NCBI GenBank assembly: GCA_947632625.1
Contig: CANRPZ010000051.1
Coordinates: forward strand, 1 to 8,495
Direction of reading: 5' to 3'
From: an uncultured Bacilli bacterium
GTDB lineage: Bacteria; Bacillota_I; Bacilli_A; RF39; UBA660
Length of the DNA stretch: 8,495 nt
Shown here: in pieces, positions 1-6,691 of the stretch
Layout of the letters: every line of letters starts with the position of its first letter
Numbering within the stretch: position 1 is the stretch's first letter
The notes under the pieces: model-generated
Told to the model about the DNA's origin: nothing
Database searches by the model: none
The model's input: only the letters and a program-made list of their open reading frames with translations
Position numbers and translations under genes: made by a program

Positions 1-77
1 TGGGGCGAAATGTGAGGATCGAACTCACGCATACCGGAGCCACAATCCGGCGTGTTAACCACTTCACCAATTCCGCC
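1..77 (-). tRNA. tRNA-His (anticodon GTG)
   Basis: A complete cloverleaf reads on the minus strand. The anticodon stem CCGGA/TCCGG encloses the loop TTGTGGC, giving anticodon GTG. The T arm is GTGAG-TTCGATC-CTCAC. The acceptor stem GCGGAAT pairs with ATTTCGC, including a G-T pair. The gene encodes the extra G at position -1 (base 77) opposite discriminator C73, the identity element of histidine tRNA. The 3' CCA is encoded and ends exactly at base 1, so nothing downstream is visible. Confidence 0.97.
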
Positions 78-88
78 ATGTCAGTATT

Positions 89-117
89 AGAATAACAAAT
101 AATTGAATAAATTGCAA
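89..117 (-). promoter_or_regulatory. Promoter of tRNA-His
   Basis: On the minus strand a -35 TTGCAA (117-112) and a -10 TATTCT (94-89) are separated by 17 bases, and TGT directly before the -10 makes an extended -10. Transcription would begin near base 82, a few bases before the tRNA 5' end at 77. It overlaps the plus-strand promoter at 103-131. Confidence 0.6.
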
Positions 118-131
118 GTATATATTATAAT
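103..131 (+). promoter_or_regulatory. Promoter of the small membrane protein gene
   Basis: A -35 TTGAAT (103-108) and a perfect -10 TATAAT (126-131) lie 17 bases apart on the plus strand. Transcription would start near 138, which rules out the upstream in-frame TTG (103) and ATG (130) as starts from this promoter. It shares bases 103-117 with the opposing tRNA-His promoter. Confidence 0.6.
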
Positions 132-153
132 GGAAATTGGGAAGAGTGATAGT

Positions 154-360
154 GTGTTAAATTTAAATATAATAACGACTTTTGCTAGAGAATTAATGGA
201 TTTTATAAACGATATTGGCTTATTTTTTAAAGATATTATATCTAGTATTCATCATTTTTTGAATAAATTTATGGCAGATGATGCTATACTCATGTTCAGT
301 ATTTTACTAGGAGCCATTATTGCAATCTTTATATTTCGTTTAGTAATCAACAAAAGATAA
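154..360 (+). CDS. Small single-pass membrane protein, function unknown
   Basis: I do not recognise this 68-residue protein. Its N-terminal half contains aromatic, amphipathic stretches. A hydrophobic segment at about residues 45-64 (LMFSILLGAIIAIFIF) is followed by a short basic tail ending NKR, so it is probably a single-pass membrane protein with the tail in the cytoplasm. I chose GTG at 154 because the promoter's -10 ends at 131, with transcription starting near 138, and because GGGAAGAGTGAT, resembling a ribosome binding site, sits just upstream. Longer versions from TTG 103 or ATG 130 are in frame but would overlap the promoter. It is the only plus-strand gene and ends at a hairpin shared with the convergent dehydrogenase gene. 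Its own promoter and terminator support a real gene, but no homology is evident. Confidence 0.55.
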   Translation: MLNLNIITTFARELMDFINDIGLFFKDIISSIHHFLNKFMADDAILMFSILLGAIIAIFIFRLVINKR

Positions 361-392
361 AAAAGAATAGTTTAAAAATGACTATTCTTTTT
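360..392. terminator. Bidirectional terminator between convergent genes
   Basis: AAAAAGAATAGT (360-371) and ACTATTCTTTTT (381-392) form a perfect 12-bp inverted repeat with a 9-base loop. It has a T run on the plus strand and, read on the minus strand, a T run there too. It directly follows the small plus-strand gene and overlaps the stop codon of the minus-strand dehydrogenase gene, so it can end both transcripts. Confidence 0.75.
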
Positions 393-1464
393 CAATGTAT
401 TCATTTAAAGGTTTTACACGATATTTTAACTCTGGCATTTCGCTCGTTGGAACAAAACCACTACGGGCATTTATAACATCAGGAATACGGTTTACAATAT
501 CCGCACAAGTAAGTTCAACTGTAGCAGGTCTATTAATTATCATAGTTGTATTAGGTTCACCTTCAATTGTCCAGATATTAGCATCGTAATCATCTTCACT
601 ATATACTTTACCGATACACTCTGCTTCAATAGTAATTCCTTCTGTAGTTGTTGCAGTAACAACAGCACTCATTCCTGTTGCGTCTCCTGCTTTTATAGTC
701 ATATCAAGAGTACTTGAATAAATATCCTCTGTATGTGTTTGAGGTACACACTCTTGGCTAATCTCTTTTAAATGAAGATTTAATTTATCAATTAACCAAC
801 CGGCAACATTCCACATGTAACTTGGAGAATATTCTCTATTATCAATTATTTTTTGTCTTTCTTCCTTACTCATACGATCATTTGCAGCAACTGTTTTATC
901 GAATTCTTCTAATGAAAGGCCAGCACCATGTGCTTTAGCTAGGGCAATTCCATAATCCTCAACATTATAAGAACTGCTTCCTTTAATTTTAGTAATCTTA
1001 TGCGTTGAAGCAGCTAAATTACTAATTAGATTACCCCAGAAAATATCTTGGTAACCACAACCCGTAATCGTTATTCCTCCTGCTTTTGCAAGGCTATCCA
1101 ATTCTTTATACAAAGTTGGATTGGAATTACTTGCATAAAAAGCTTCTTCACAAGTTGTTACAACATTTACGCGACATTTAGCGCAAGTGCGTAAAACGTC
1201 TCCTAAATCATTTAATAAACTCATTGTTGTAACAATAGCAATATCAGGTTTTATTTCACTTAATCTTGTTTCTAAAGAAGAAATATCTTCTACTAAAACA
1301 TTTTTCTTATCACTTTCCATGATCTCCCCGATATCACTACCGATTACATCTTTTGCTACATCAAAGGCTAGAACAATTTCGCCTCCTTTTTCATAAACAT
1401 AGCGCATCGTGTATTTACTCATCTTGCCACACCCTATTTGGGCAACTTTTACTTTTCTTTCCAT
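382..1464 (-). CDS. 2,4-diaminopentanoate dehydrogenase-like NAD(P)-dependent oxidoreductase
   Basis: This 360-residue protein resembles 2,4-diaminopentanoate dehydrogenase (Ord), which in anaerobic ornithine fermentation oxidatively deaminates 2,4-diaminopentanoate to 2-amino-4-oxopentanoate. It starts with a Rossmann fold: the glycine motif GCGKM lies at residues 11-15, and Asp35 at the end of the second strand (VLAFD) suggests NAD is preferred. The C-terminal part contains RPATVELTCADIVNRIP (about 312-328) followed by a GFVPTSEMP segment, matching the end of that family, and the length is close to the usual 340-350. The start ATG at 1464 has AAAGGAAG six bases upstream and lies 14 bases after the AAA+ gene, so the two form an operon. 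No ornithine aminomutase, racemase or thiolase gene is nearby, so the real substrate may be another amino or diamino acid. The family call is firm; the substrate is inference. Confidence 0.8.
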   Translation of the reverse strand: MERKVKVAQIGCGKMSKYTMRYVYEKGGEIVLAFDVAKDVIGSDIGEIMESDKKNVLVEDISSLETRLSEIKPDIAIVTTMSLLNDLGDVLRTCAKCRVNVVTTCEEAFYASNSNPTLYKELDSLAKAGGITITGCGYQDIFWGNLISNLAASTHKITKIKGSSSYNVEDYGIALAKAHGAGLSLEEFDKTVAANDRMSKEERQKIIDNREYSPSYMWNVAGWLIDKLNLHLKEISQECVPQTHTEDIYSSTLDMTIKAGDATGMSAVVTATTTEGITIEAECIGKVYSEDDYDANIWTIEGEPNTTMIINRPATVELTCADIVNRIPDVINARSGFVPTSEMPELKYRVKPLNEYIEKE

Positions 1465-1478
1465 TTTTTTCTTCCTTT

Positions 1479-2411
1479 CTATTCTTTATCTTCTAAATTT
1501 ACATTCTCTTCTTTAATTAAATCAGCAAAAGTTTCTTTAAATCTTTCGATTTCTTTTACTTTTACATCCTCATAAATATTTTTAGCATTACAAATTGCTT
1601 TATACACATGTTTTATTTTTACCTCTTTTTCATTATCAAATAGTGCATAAGAAAAAGCATTAGCAAGGATAGTTAAACATATATCGGGGTATCTTGCTGC
1701 TACCTCATATACCCTTTTATATTCATCGGTCATTTCCACAATAAAAGACATAATCTTTTCTTTAATAAAATCTGTATAATTCAGCTTTACACCTATTTGT
1801 TTTTCTAGTTTCGGATAAGTTCCCATTAAGATTTTTACGGTTGTAGGTTTATCAGTTTCCAAAACATCGACTTTTTGAAATCGTCTTAAGAAAGCACGAT
1901 CGCGTAAAATGTATTGTTCATACTCTTCTGTCGTTGTTGCTCCTACCATTTTAATTGCTCCACGATCAAGTCCAGATTTTAACATATTGGCAAAATCAAT
2001 TCCTCCATTTGCCCCTACATTTTTATTTACTAAAACATGTGTTTCATCAATAAATAAAATTGTTTTTTCTTTTTGTTCTAACTCTTTTACGAGTAAATCA
2101 ATACGATTTTCAACTTGGCCTTCACTTACACTAGACCCAAGTAAACTGGTGATATTTATTTTAATGAGTTCCCAGCCCTTTAAAGCATCTGGTACTAAAC
2201 CTCTTTGAATTCGATAAGCAAGGCCTTCGACAATCGCTGTTTTACCTATACCAGGTTTTCCAACCAAAAGTGCACTTTTTTCTGGAGTCAGCAATATTAG
2301 TATACACTCTTTAATTTCTTCATCACGAGCAATTGCTGGATCCGTGATAAATTCTTTTTTGGTAAAATTCTCGCCATAACGTTCTAGCATACTTATCTTA
2401 TCTTGGTTCAT
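1479..2411 (-). CDS. Stand-alone Clp D1-type AAA+ ATPase
   Basis: This 310-residue protein is a single AAA+ module closest to the first ATPase domain of ClpA/ClpB/ClpC. Visible motifs are Walker A GKPGIGKT (51-58), Walker B ILFIDE (118-123), sensor 1 in VGATTTEEY (156-164) and the arginine-finger segment RDRAFLRRFQ (170-179). The Clp N-domain, middle domain and second ATPase domain are absent. Where Clp D1 domains carry the pore loop K-Y/F-R-G, this protein has V95-S96-E97-G98, so the aromatic threading residue is missing. ATG 2411 is chosen because GGAGGG lies 4-5 bases upstream; an in-frame TTG at 2423 sits upstream of that site. It is cotranscribed with the dehydrogenase gene 14 bases downstream. 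It probably remodels or reactivates a partner, perhaps that enzyme, rather than unfolding bulk substrates. That role is inference. Confidence 0.85.
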   Translation of the reverse strand: MNQDKISMLERYGENFTKKEFITDPAIARDEEIKECILILLTPEKSALLVGKPGIGKTAIVEGLAYRIQRGLVPDALKGWELIKINITSLLGSSVSEGQVENRIDLLVKELEQKEKTILFIDETHVLVNKNVGANGGIDFANMLKSGLDRGAIKMVGATTTEEYEQYILRDRAFLRRFQKVDVLETDKPTTVKILMGTYPKLEKQIGVKLNYTDFIKEKIMSFIVEMTDEYKRVYEVAARYPDICLTILANAFSYALFDNEKEVKIKHVYKAICNAKNIYEDVKVKEIERFKETFADLIKEENVNLEDKE

Positions 2412-2427
2412 AGTACCCTCCAATATT

Positions 2428-2457
2428 ATTTTATCACAATAAAAAAAGAAGATACAA
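2428..2457 (-). promoter_or_regulatory. Possible promoter of the AAA+/dehydrogenase operon
   Basis: On the minus strand TTGTAT (2457-2452) and TAAAAT (2433-2428) lie 18 bases apart. Transcription would start near 2421, leaving about ten leader bases that still include the GGAGGG site. The match is weak and overlaps the terminator of the gene upstream, but the operon needs a promoter after that terminator unless readthrough supplies it. Confidence 0.3.
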
Positions 2458-2477
2458 AAATTTAACCTTCTTTTTTT
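2441..2477 (-). terminator. Terminator after the PadR-HAAS operon
   Basis: AAAAAAAGAAG (2441-2451) and CTTCTTTTTTT (2467-2477) form an 11-bp inverted repeat with a 15-base loop. On the minus strand the hairpin ends in a run of seven T. It begins 14 bases after the stop codon of the HAAS gene and separates it from the AAA+ gene. Confidence 0.7.
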
Positions 2478-2491
2478 CTACTTGACACAAT

Positions 2492-3862
2492 TTACCTTCG
2501 ATTATATTCGTATCGATATTCTAATAATTTTTCTTTTACTTTAGAATTAGCATATACTTTTATTTCTATATCATCCATGCTATTTGCTACAATCGTTTTC
2601 TTTTTTAAATTGGTAATCATATCTTCAAAAAATTTTTTATAGTTTAGATTATAGGTAGCATAACGTAATCTTAAAATGTGATATTTTCCCGTTTCTTCTA
2701 GAGTTGGTTGTATTTCTACTGTACTATATTTATCATAATAGGAATAAACAACTTTAATTTGATTGTCTAATTGTTCATCTACTATAATGTTTTTTGCAGG
2801 TATTGCTGTACTTATAACAAAATTTGGCTCAAAATCATAGTAAAATTCTTGTTCGGCATTTTTTTGGTCATAAATTACTTGCGTAGATGCAAATTCAATT
2901 GTACAAATTCCACAGCCAATGCCTAGAATAAGGAAACAACTTAAGGATGCAATTAATAAAACATTGGTTCTATTTTTTCGATTAAAGATAACGTTAAAGA
3001 TAAAAATAAAGATGAAAATACCTATTAATAATAATGAAATAAAGATGAGATAAAGTCCAAAATAAGTAACGCCTTTAAAGAGCAAATAGGTGGATATGCC
3101 AACAATACAAGACATTCCTACTAAAAAGAAGGCTACTCCAATTAAAATTAAGAATAAAATAAATTTAATGAATCCAAAACCAATATGAGCTAAAGTATTC
3201 ATAAAGTTTTCTAAAACGTCAGAAGAGAAAGCAATATTCTTGGCATCTTTTTTCGCTAATTCTTTTTTGGGTTTTGTTTGTTTTTTAATTTCTGTTTTAT
3301 TTACAGATACATTATTATCTTCTTTTAGGAAACAACTTTGAAACAGTTTGACAGAAAATAGTACTGCAAATAAGAAATAAGCCATTTCTAAAATAAAATT
3401 CCAAAGACTATAAAGTAAATTGTAAATTGCATGGTGAACATATAATTCTTCTAAAATATTGTTTCCAACATCCGTTATAAAGGTAAACGGAATTTTACAT
3501 ATGCCTGTTAGGAGAATAATAAAGAAAAGTTCAATCATAAACTTTATAATTTCGCGAAAGTTTTTATAAGAAAACGTATTACAAATATGTTCAAATACTT
3601 TCACAAATGTATCCACAAGATTATTAAAAAAATCATCTTTTTTATTTTCCTCTTTTGTAGTTTTTATTTTATAAGCACTTAATAAATCGTTCGAAAGTTC
3701 CTCGATATTACCAAAAGATTTTATAGCTTCTTCTTCCGTACATCCATCACTCATTTTTTCTTCTATATATCCTTCGTATTCATTTAAAATATCTAAAATT
3801 TCACTTTCTTCTAATATAGATAATTTTTTTCTTAAAGTTTCTAAAAATTTTTCTTTATTCAT
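2492..3862 (-). CDS. HAAS/DUF1700-type multi-pass membrane protein, PadR partner
   Basis: Residues 1-66 match the HAAS/DUF1700 alpha-helical domain typically encoded next to PadR repressors: a MNKEKFLETLRKKL-type start, then EYEGYIEEKMSDGCTEEEAIKSFG. About five or six hydrophobic segments follow (roughly 105-128, 147-174, 230-262, 264-292, 300-322), interrupted by a lysine-rich cytoplasmic loop near 188-208. The last 130 residues are polar and probably face outside. Their strand-rich pattern, ending DIEIKVYANSKVKEKL, recalls the DUF4097 domains often found in PadR-HAAS loci, but I cannot confirm that. The start overlaps the last eight bases of padR (ATGAATAA), with GGGAAAG upstream, so translation is coupled. 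It likely links an envelope signal to PadR or the neighbouring transporter. At 456 residues it is longer than simple DUF1700 proteins, which usually have one HAAS domain and a few membrane segments. Confidence 0.75.
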   Translation of the reverse strand: MNKEKFLETLRKKLSILEESEILDILNEYEGYIEEKMSDGCTEEEAIKSFGNIEELSNDLLSAYKIKTTKEENKKDDFFNNLVDTFVKVFEHICNTFSYKNFREIIKFMIELFFIILLTGICKIPFTFITDVGNNILEELYVHHAIYNLLYSLWNFILEMAYFLFAVLFSVKLFQSCFLKEDNNVSVNKTEIKKQTKPKKELAKKDAKNIAFSSDVLENFMNTLAHIGFGFIKFILFLILIGVAFFLVGMSCIVGISTYLLFKGVTYFGLYLIFISLLLIGIFIFIFIFNVIFNRKNRTNVLLIASLSCFLILGIGCGICTIEFASTQVIYDQKNAEQEFYYDFEPNFVISTAIPAKNIIVDEQLDNQIKVVYSYYDKYSTVEIQPTLEETGKYHILRLRYATYNLNYKKFFEDMITNLKKKTIVANSMDDIEIKVYANSKVKEKLLEYRYEYNRR

Positions 3863-4187
3863 TTCTTTCCCTACCTTCTATAAAAGTATTCACACTATTA
3901 GCAAATCGTGTCCATTCTTTTTTTTGTTCTTTGGTGTATTTTTTTCCTAATGCTGTAATATGGTAATACTTTCTTATTGGTCCTTCACTTGATTCCTCTA
4001 AATAGGTTTCAAAATAGCCTTCATTGGTAAGTCGCTTTAGTATCGGATAGATTGTTCCTTCGTTTACATCAACAATTTTACTTACCTCTTCCACTAGTTC
4101 ATAACCATACTTGTCTTTTTTTTCAACAATTAGTAAAACCAATAACTCCAGTACCCCCTTTTTAAATTGTGTATTTATAGTAACCAC
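3855..4187 (-). CDS. PadR-family transcriptional regulator
   Basis: This 110-residue protein is a small PadR repressor with a winged helix-turn-helix. It begins INTQFKKGVLELLVLLIV, then KYGYELVEEVSK, NEGTIYPILKRLTNEGYFET (recognition helix and wing) and RKYYHITALGKKY, all typical family signatures; the C-terminal helix for dimerisation is short. The annotated GTG start at 4187 lies inside the best ribosome binding site (GAGGTGG, 4190-4184), so it has little Shine-Dalgarno support. That site is ideally spaced for ATA at 4178, which would give a protein beginning [M]NTQFKKG, the usual PadR N-terminus. Its promoter carries a perfect dyad, so it probably represses itself. It overlaps the HAAS gene by eight bases. 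The ABC transporter gene upstream is a likely second target by proximity. Confidence 0.9.
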   Translation of the reverse strand: MVTINTQFKKGVLELLVLLIVEKKDKYGYELVEEVSKIVDVNEGTIYPILKRLTNEGYFETYLEESSEGPIRKYYHITALGKKYTKEQKKEWTRFANSVNTFIEGRERNE

Positions 4188-4198
4188 CTCGTAGCTTT

Positions 4199-4227
4199 AT
4201 CATACTATAAGTACTTGGTAATGTCAA
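4199..4227 (-). promoter_or_regulatory. Promoter of the PadR-HAAS operon
   Basis: On the minus strand a perfect -35 TTGACA (4227-4222) and a -10 TATGAT (4204-4199) are separated by 17 bases. It is the strongest promoter match in the window. It lies between the end of the ABC transporter gene and padR, so the pair can be transcribed independently of the transporter. Confidence 0.8.
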
Positions 4228-4232
4228 GTACT
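4210..4232. promoter_or_regulatory. Perfect dyad, probable PadR operator
   Basis: AGTACTTG (4210-4217) and CAAGTACT (4225-4232) are perfect 8-bp inverted arms around a 7-base centre, GTAATGT. The dyad covers the -35 element and much of the spacer of the padR promoter, so a bound dimer would block RNA polymerase. Autoregulation from such a dyad is common for PadR proteins; that PadR binds here is inferred from position and symmetry. Confidence 0.65.
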
Positions 4233-4263
4233 GAATAAAAGCAAATAATTAAGTAAAAACTTA

Positions 4264-6552
4264 TTATTCGCATCTTAAGGCTTCAACTGGGTCTTTTTTA
4301 CTGGCTAATTTAGCTGGTATCATTCCTCCAAGTAAAGTAAGTCCAATACTAATAAGTATTAAAAAAAGCGCATGCCAAGGATTTATTAAAGCCAGATTTT
4401 TTATTTTAGATAGATGATAAAGAATAGAATTAATTGGGATTAAAAGTAATTTGGTCATTAAAATTCCTAGAATGCCTGAAGCTAGTCCAATAAGAAAAGC
4501 TTCCGACTTAAAGACACGCGCAATATCTTTTTTTCTAGCGCCAAGGCTTCTTAAAATACCTATTTCTTTTTTTCTTTCTAAAACGGATATATAAAGAATA
4601 ATTCCAACCATAAGTGAAGATACAAATAAGCTTATTGTACTAAAGGAGGTTAAAATAATTGTGATTGTATCCATAATCTGCTCCAATGTAGAAGATAAGG
4701 TTTTGGCTTCATCAGTATAAAGAATTTTTTCTTGTTTTTCTTTTTCTTCGTTATAGGTATCGATATAACGAATGATTTCTTTTTTTGAATTAAAATCAGT
4801 TGGATATACTTGAATTTTATAAGGGGTTCCTTCATCCCCTAAAGCTTCCAAGGTTTGTTTTTTTTGCCATTGTCCAAGTTCGCTCGATAAATCATAAAAT
4901 TCCCCTGTTAAAACATTATATTCTTGTTTTTTTTGGTCTTTGACAATTTTAGAATTTTTATTTTGATTTTTTATATAGTTCAATAATTCATTCGTATAAT
5001 AAAAATTTGTTGTATCTATGTAATCTCTATAGTTTTCTTTTAAACGAATAATTCCAACTACCTTTAAGGCAAGGTTTTTTTCATCGTTATAAACGGAATT
5101 TAAATCTGTATTTATCCCATAATAATCTCCCACTTTTTTGTAATAACTATCATTTAAAGCCAATTTCAAAGTTGTTCCTATAATTTCATCAAAAGAAATT
5201 TCTGCTTTTGTACTATCAAGACCTAGATTTTTCAAAATCGTTTCGGGGACATGGTTTTTATTATCGACTACTAAAACAAGGTCTTCTTTTTTAGTAGGTT
5301 CTTCCCCAGCTAATATATCATATTTTTCTTTTAAAAAGTCTTGTTCTTTTTCGTTTAAACTTTTAGGTAAATTTTCTAAAACCATATTTTCTATTACCTT
5401 TATTTCTCCATTTATCTTATTTACTAAATGCAACTCTGTAAGATAATAATAGGCTAGTCCACTTACATAAAGAGGATTTATATTTTCTATATAAGATAAA
5501 AAATCTTTCGAAATATAATTTTGGTAAGTAAAGATCTCTTGTTGTTTTTCTGGATATACGTGATTGCTATTTGGATACTCTTTTTCTTTACTTGTTTGGT
5601 TCAGTAAAGGATTGTTTGTAGCTATCCATTGTTCTTCAATAACAATGGGCATAGTAGACATCGTGCTTTGTTCAAAAATTTTCATTTGCTTATTAAAACC
5701 ATTTGCTATACTTAAAATTAAAGCTATACCAATAATTCCAATGCTAGAAGCAAAACTTGTTAGAATGGTTCTACCTTTTTTCGTGCGAATATTATTAAGA
5801 CTTATATAAAGGGCAGATAGAAAACTCATAGCTGTTTTTTTCCTTTTATATTCTACTTGGCTAGTCTTTGATGGATCCGCTGGATTGGAATCTTTTATTA
5901 TTTTACCATCACACATTTTAATAATACGATCGGCGTAGGTACTCGCTAATTTTTCATTATGCGTTACCATAATAACTAATTTGTTTTTAGAAATAGATTT
6001 GATAAGTTCCATAATTTGAAAAGAAGAGTTTGTATCTAAAGCTCCCGTTGGTTCGTCAGCTAAAATAATTTTCGGATCATTTACTAGGGCTCTTGCAATA
6101 GCCACTCGTTGGATTTGTCCACCTGATAACTCATTTGGTCTTTTATAAATATGGTTTTTTAGGCCAACTTTTTCTAGCATTGCTTTTGCCATTTTCCTTC
6201 TTTTTTTTAGAGAAACTCCACTTAATGTTAAACTCATTTCAACATTAGTTAAAATATTTAAATGTTCAATTAAATTATAATTTTGAAAAATAAAGCCAAT
6301 ACAATTATTTCGATAGGTATCCCAATCTTTGCTTTTAAAATTTTTGGTTGTTTTATGATTTATTATTAACTCTCCTTCATCGTATTGATCTAGACCACTT
6401 ATAATATTTAAAAGAGTTGTTTTTCCGCAACCACTTGGGCCTAGAATCGCAACAAACTCATGGTCTTTAAAATTTAGTTGAATATTATTTAAAACAATTT
6501 GGACACTATCTCCAGTCTTATAGCTTTTTTTAATATTTTTTAATTCCAGCAT
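4264..6552 (-). CDS. MacB-type ABC transporter, fused ATPase and FtsX-like permease
   Basis: This 762-residue protein joins an ABC ATPase to a permease. The ATPase carries Walker A GPSGCGKTT (38-46), Q-loop Gln90, signature LSGGQ (142-146), Walker B IILADE (162-167) with D-loop ALD, and switch His198; all catalytic positions are intact. One membrane helix (about 265-285) is followed by a large extracytoplasmic region (about 286-629) and three C-terminal helices (about 630-658, 685-707, 728-746), the MacB/FtsX topology. ERKKEIGILRSLGARKKDI and the final SKKDPVEALR are typical of the FtsX-like permease. Such proteins act as dimers that move substrates or transmit force at the envelope, often exporting antimicrobials or peptides; the substrate here is unknown. 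ATG 6552 has AGAGG six bases upstream. The gene has its own extended -10 promoter and ends in TAATAA; I saw no convincing terminator before padR. Confidence 0.9.
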   Translation of the reverse strand: MLELKNIKKSYKTGDSVQIVLNNIQLNFKDHEFVAILGPSGCGKTTLLNIISGLDQYDEGELIINHKTTKNFKSKDWDTYRNNCIGFIFQNYNLIEHLNILTNVEMSLTLSGVSLKKRRKMAKAMLEKVGLKNHIYKRPNELSGGQIQRVAIARALVNDPKIILADEPTGALDTNSSFQIMELIKSISKNKLVIMVTHNEKLASTYADRIIKMCDGKIIKDSNPADPSKTSQVEYKRKKTAMSFLSALYISLNNIRTKKGRTILTSFASSIGIIGIALILSIANGFNKQMKIFEQSTMSTMPIVIEEQWIATNNPLLNQTSKEKEYPNSNHVYPEKQQEIFTYQNYISKDFLSYIENINPLYVSGLAYYYLTELHLVNKINGEIKVIENMVLENLPKSLNEKEQDFLKEKYDILAGEEPTKKEDLVLVVDNKNHVPETILKNLGLDSTKAEISFDEIIGTTLKLALNDSYYKKVGDYYGINTDLNSVYNDEKNLALKVVGIIRLKENYRDYIDTTNFYYTNELLNYIKNQNKNSKIVKDQKKQEYNVLTGEFYDLSSELGQWQKKQTLEALGDEGTPYKIQVYPTDFNSKKEIIRYIDTYNEEKEKQEKILYTDEAKTLSSTLEQIMDTITIILTSFSTISLFVSSLMVGIILYISVLERKKEIGILRSLGARKKDIARVFKSEAFLIGLASGILGILMTKLLLIPINSILYHLSKIKNLALINPWHALFLILISIGLTLLGGMIPAKLASKKDPVEALRCE

Positions 6553-6575
6553 TTTTTTCCTCTTTTCTTAAAGCG

Positions 6576-6604
6576 ACTATAGCAAAAAAGTAAGATCCTT
6601 ACAA
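6576..6604 (-). promoter_or_regulatory. Promoter of the ABC transporter gene, with a palindrome in the spacer
   Basis: On the minus strand a -35 TTGTAA (6604-6599) and a -10 TATAGT (6581-6576) are 17 bases apart, with TGC before the -10 giving an extended -10. A short palindrome, GTAAG-N3-CTTAC (6590-6602), lies in the spacer and -35 and could bind a regulator. It is not the same as the dyad at the padR promoter. Confidence 0.6.
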
Positions 6605-6629
6605 ATAGCCAAATTGGGTTTTATTTCAT

Positions 6630-6662
6630 AAAAAAAGTGAATTGTTTTAAACAATTCGCTTA
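6630..6662 (-). terminator. Terminator after the paralog pair
   Basis: GAATTG (6639-6644) and CAATTC (6652-6657) enclose a TTTTAAA loop, with a further AAG/CTT pairing outside one mismatch. On the minus strand the hairpin is followed by seven T. It lies about 30 bases after the stop codon of the second paralog. Confidence 0.7.
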
Positions 6663-6691
6663 ATTTAAACCAAAATTATCAATTTTTTTGT

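Noticed and set aside
103..153. Longer forms of the small membrane protein starting at TTG 103 or ATG 130
   Set aside because: Both starts lie within or before the -10 element of the only convincing promoter, so they would not be in the transcript.
2482..2510. Plus-strand TTGACA at 2482-2487 with TATATT at 2503-2508
   Set aside because: The spacer is only 15 bases, it points antisense into the HAAS gene, and no plus-strand gene follows. The -35 match is probably chance in AT-rich sequence.
4233..4263. Terminator between the ABC transporter gene and padR
   Set aside because: Only a 5-bp TAAGT/ACTTA hairpin without a proper T run is present; readthrough into padR cannot be excluded, but I do not call a terminator.
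5564..5809. Plus-strand open frame of 81 codons opposite the ABC transporter gene, and similar ones opposite the dehydrogenase and ATPase genes
   Set aside because: They are antisense to well-supported genes, have no plausible ribosome binding context and no recognisable domains.
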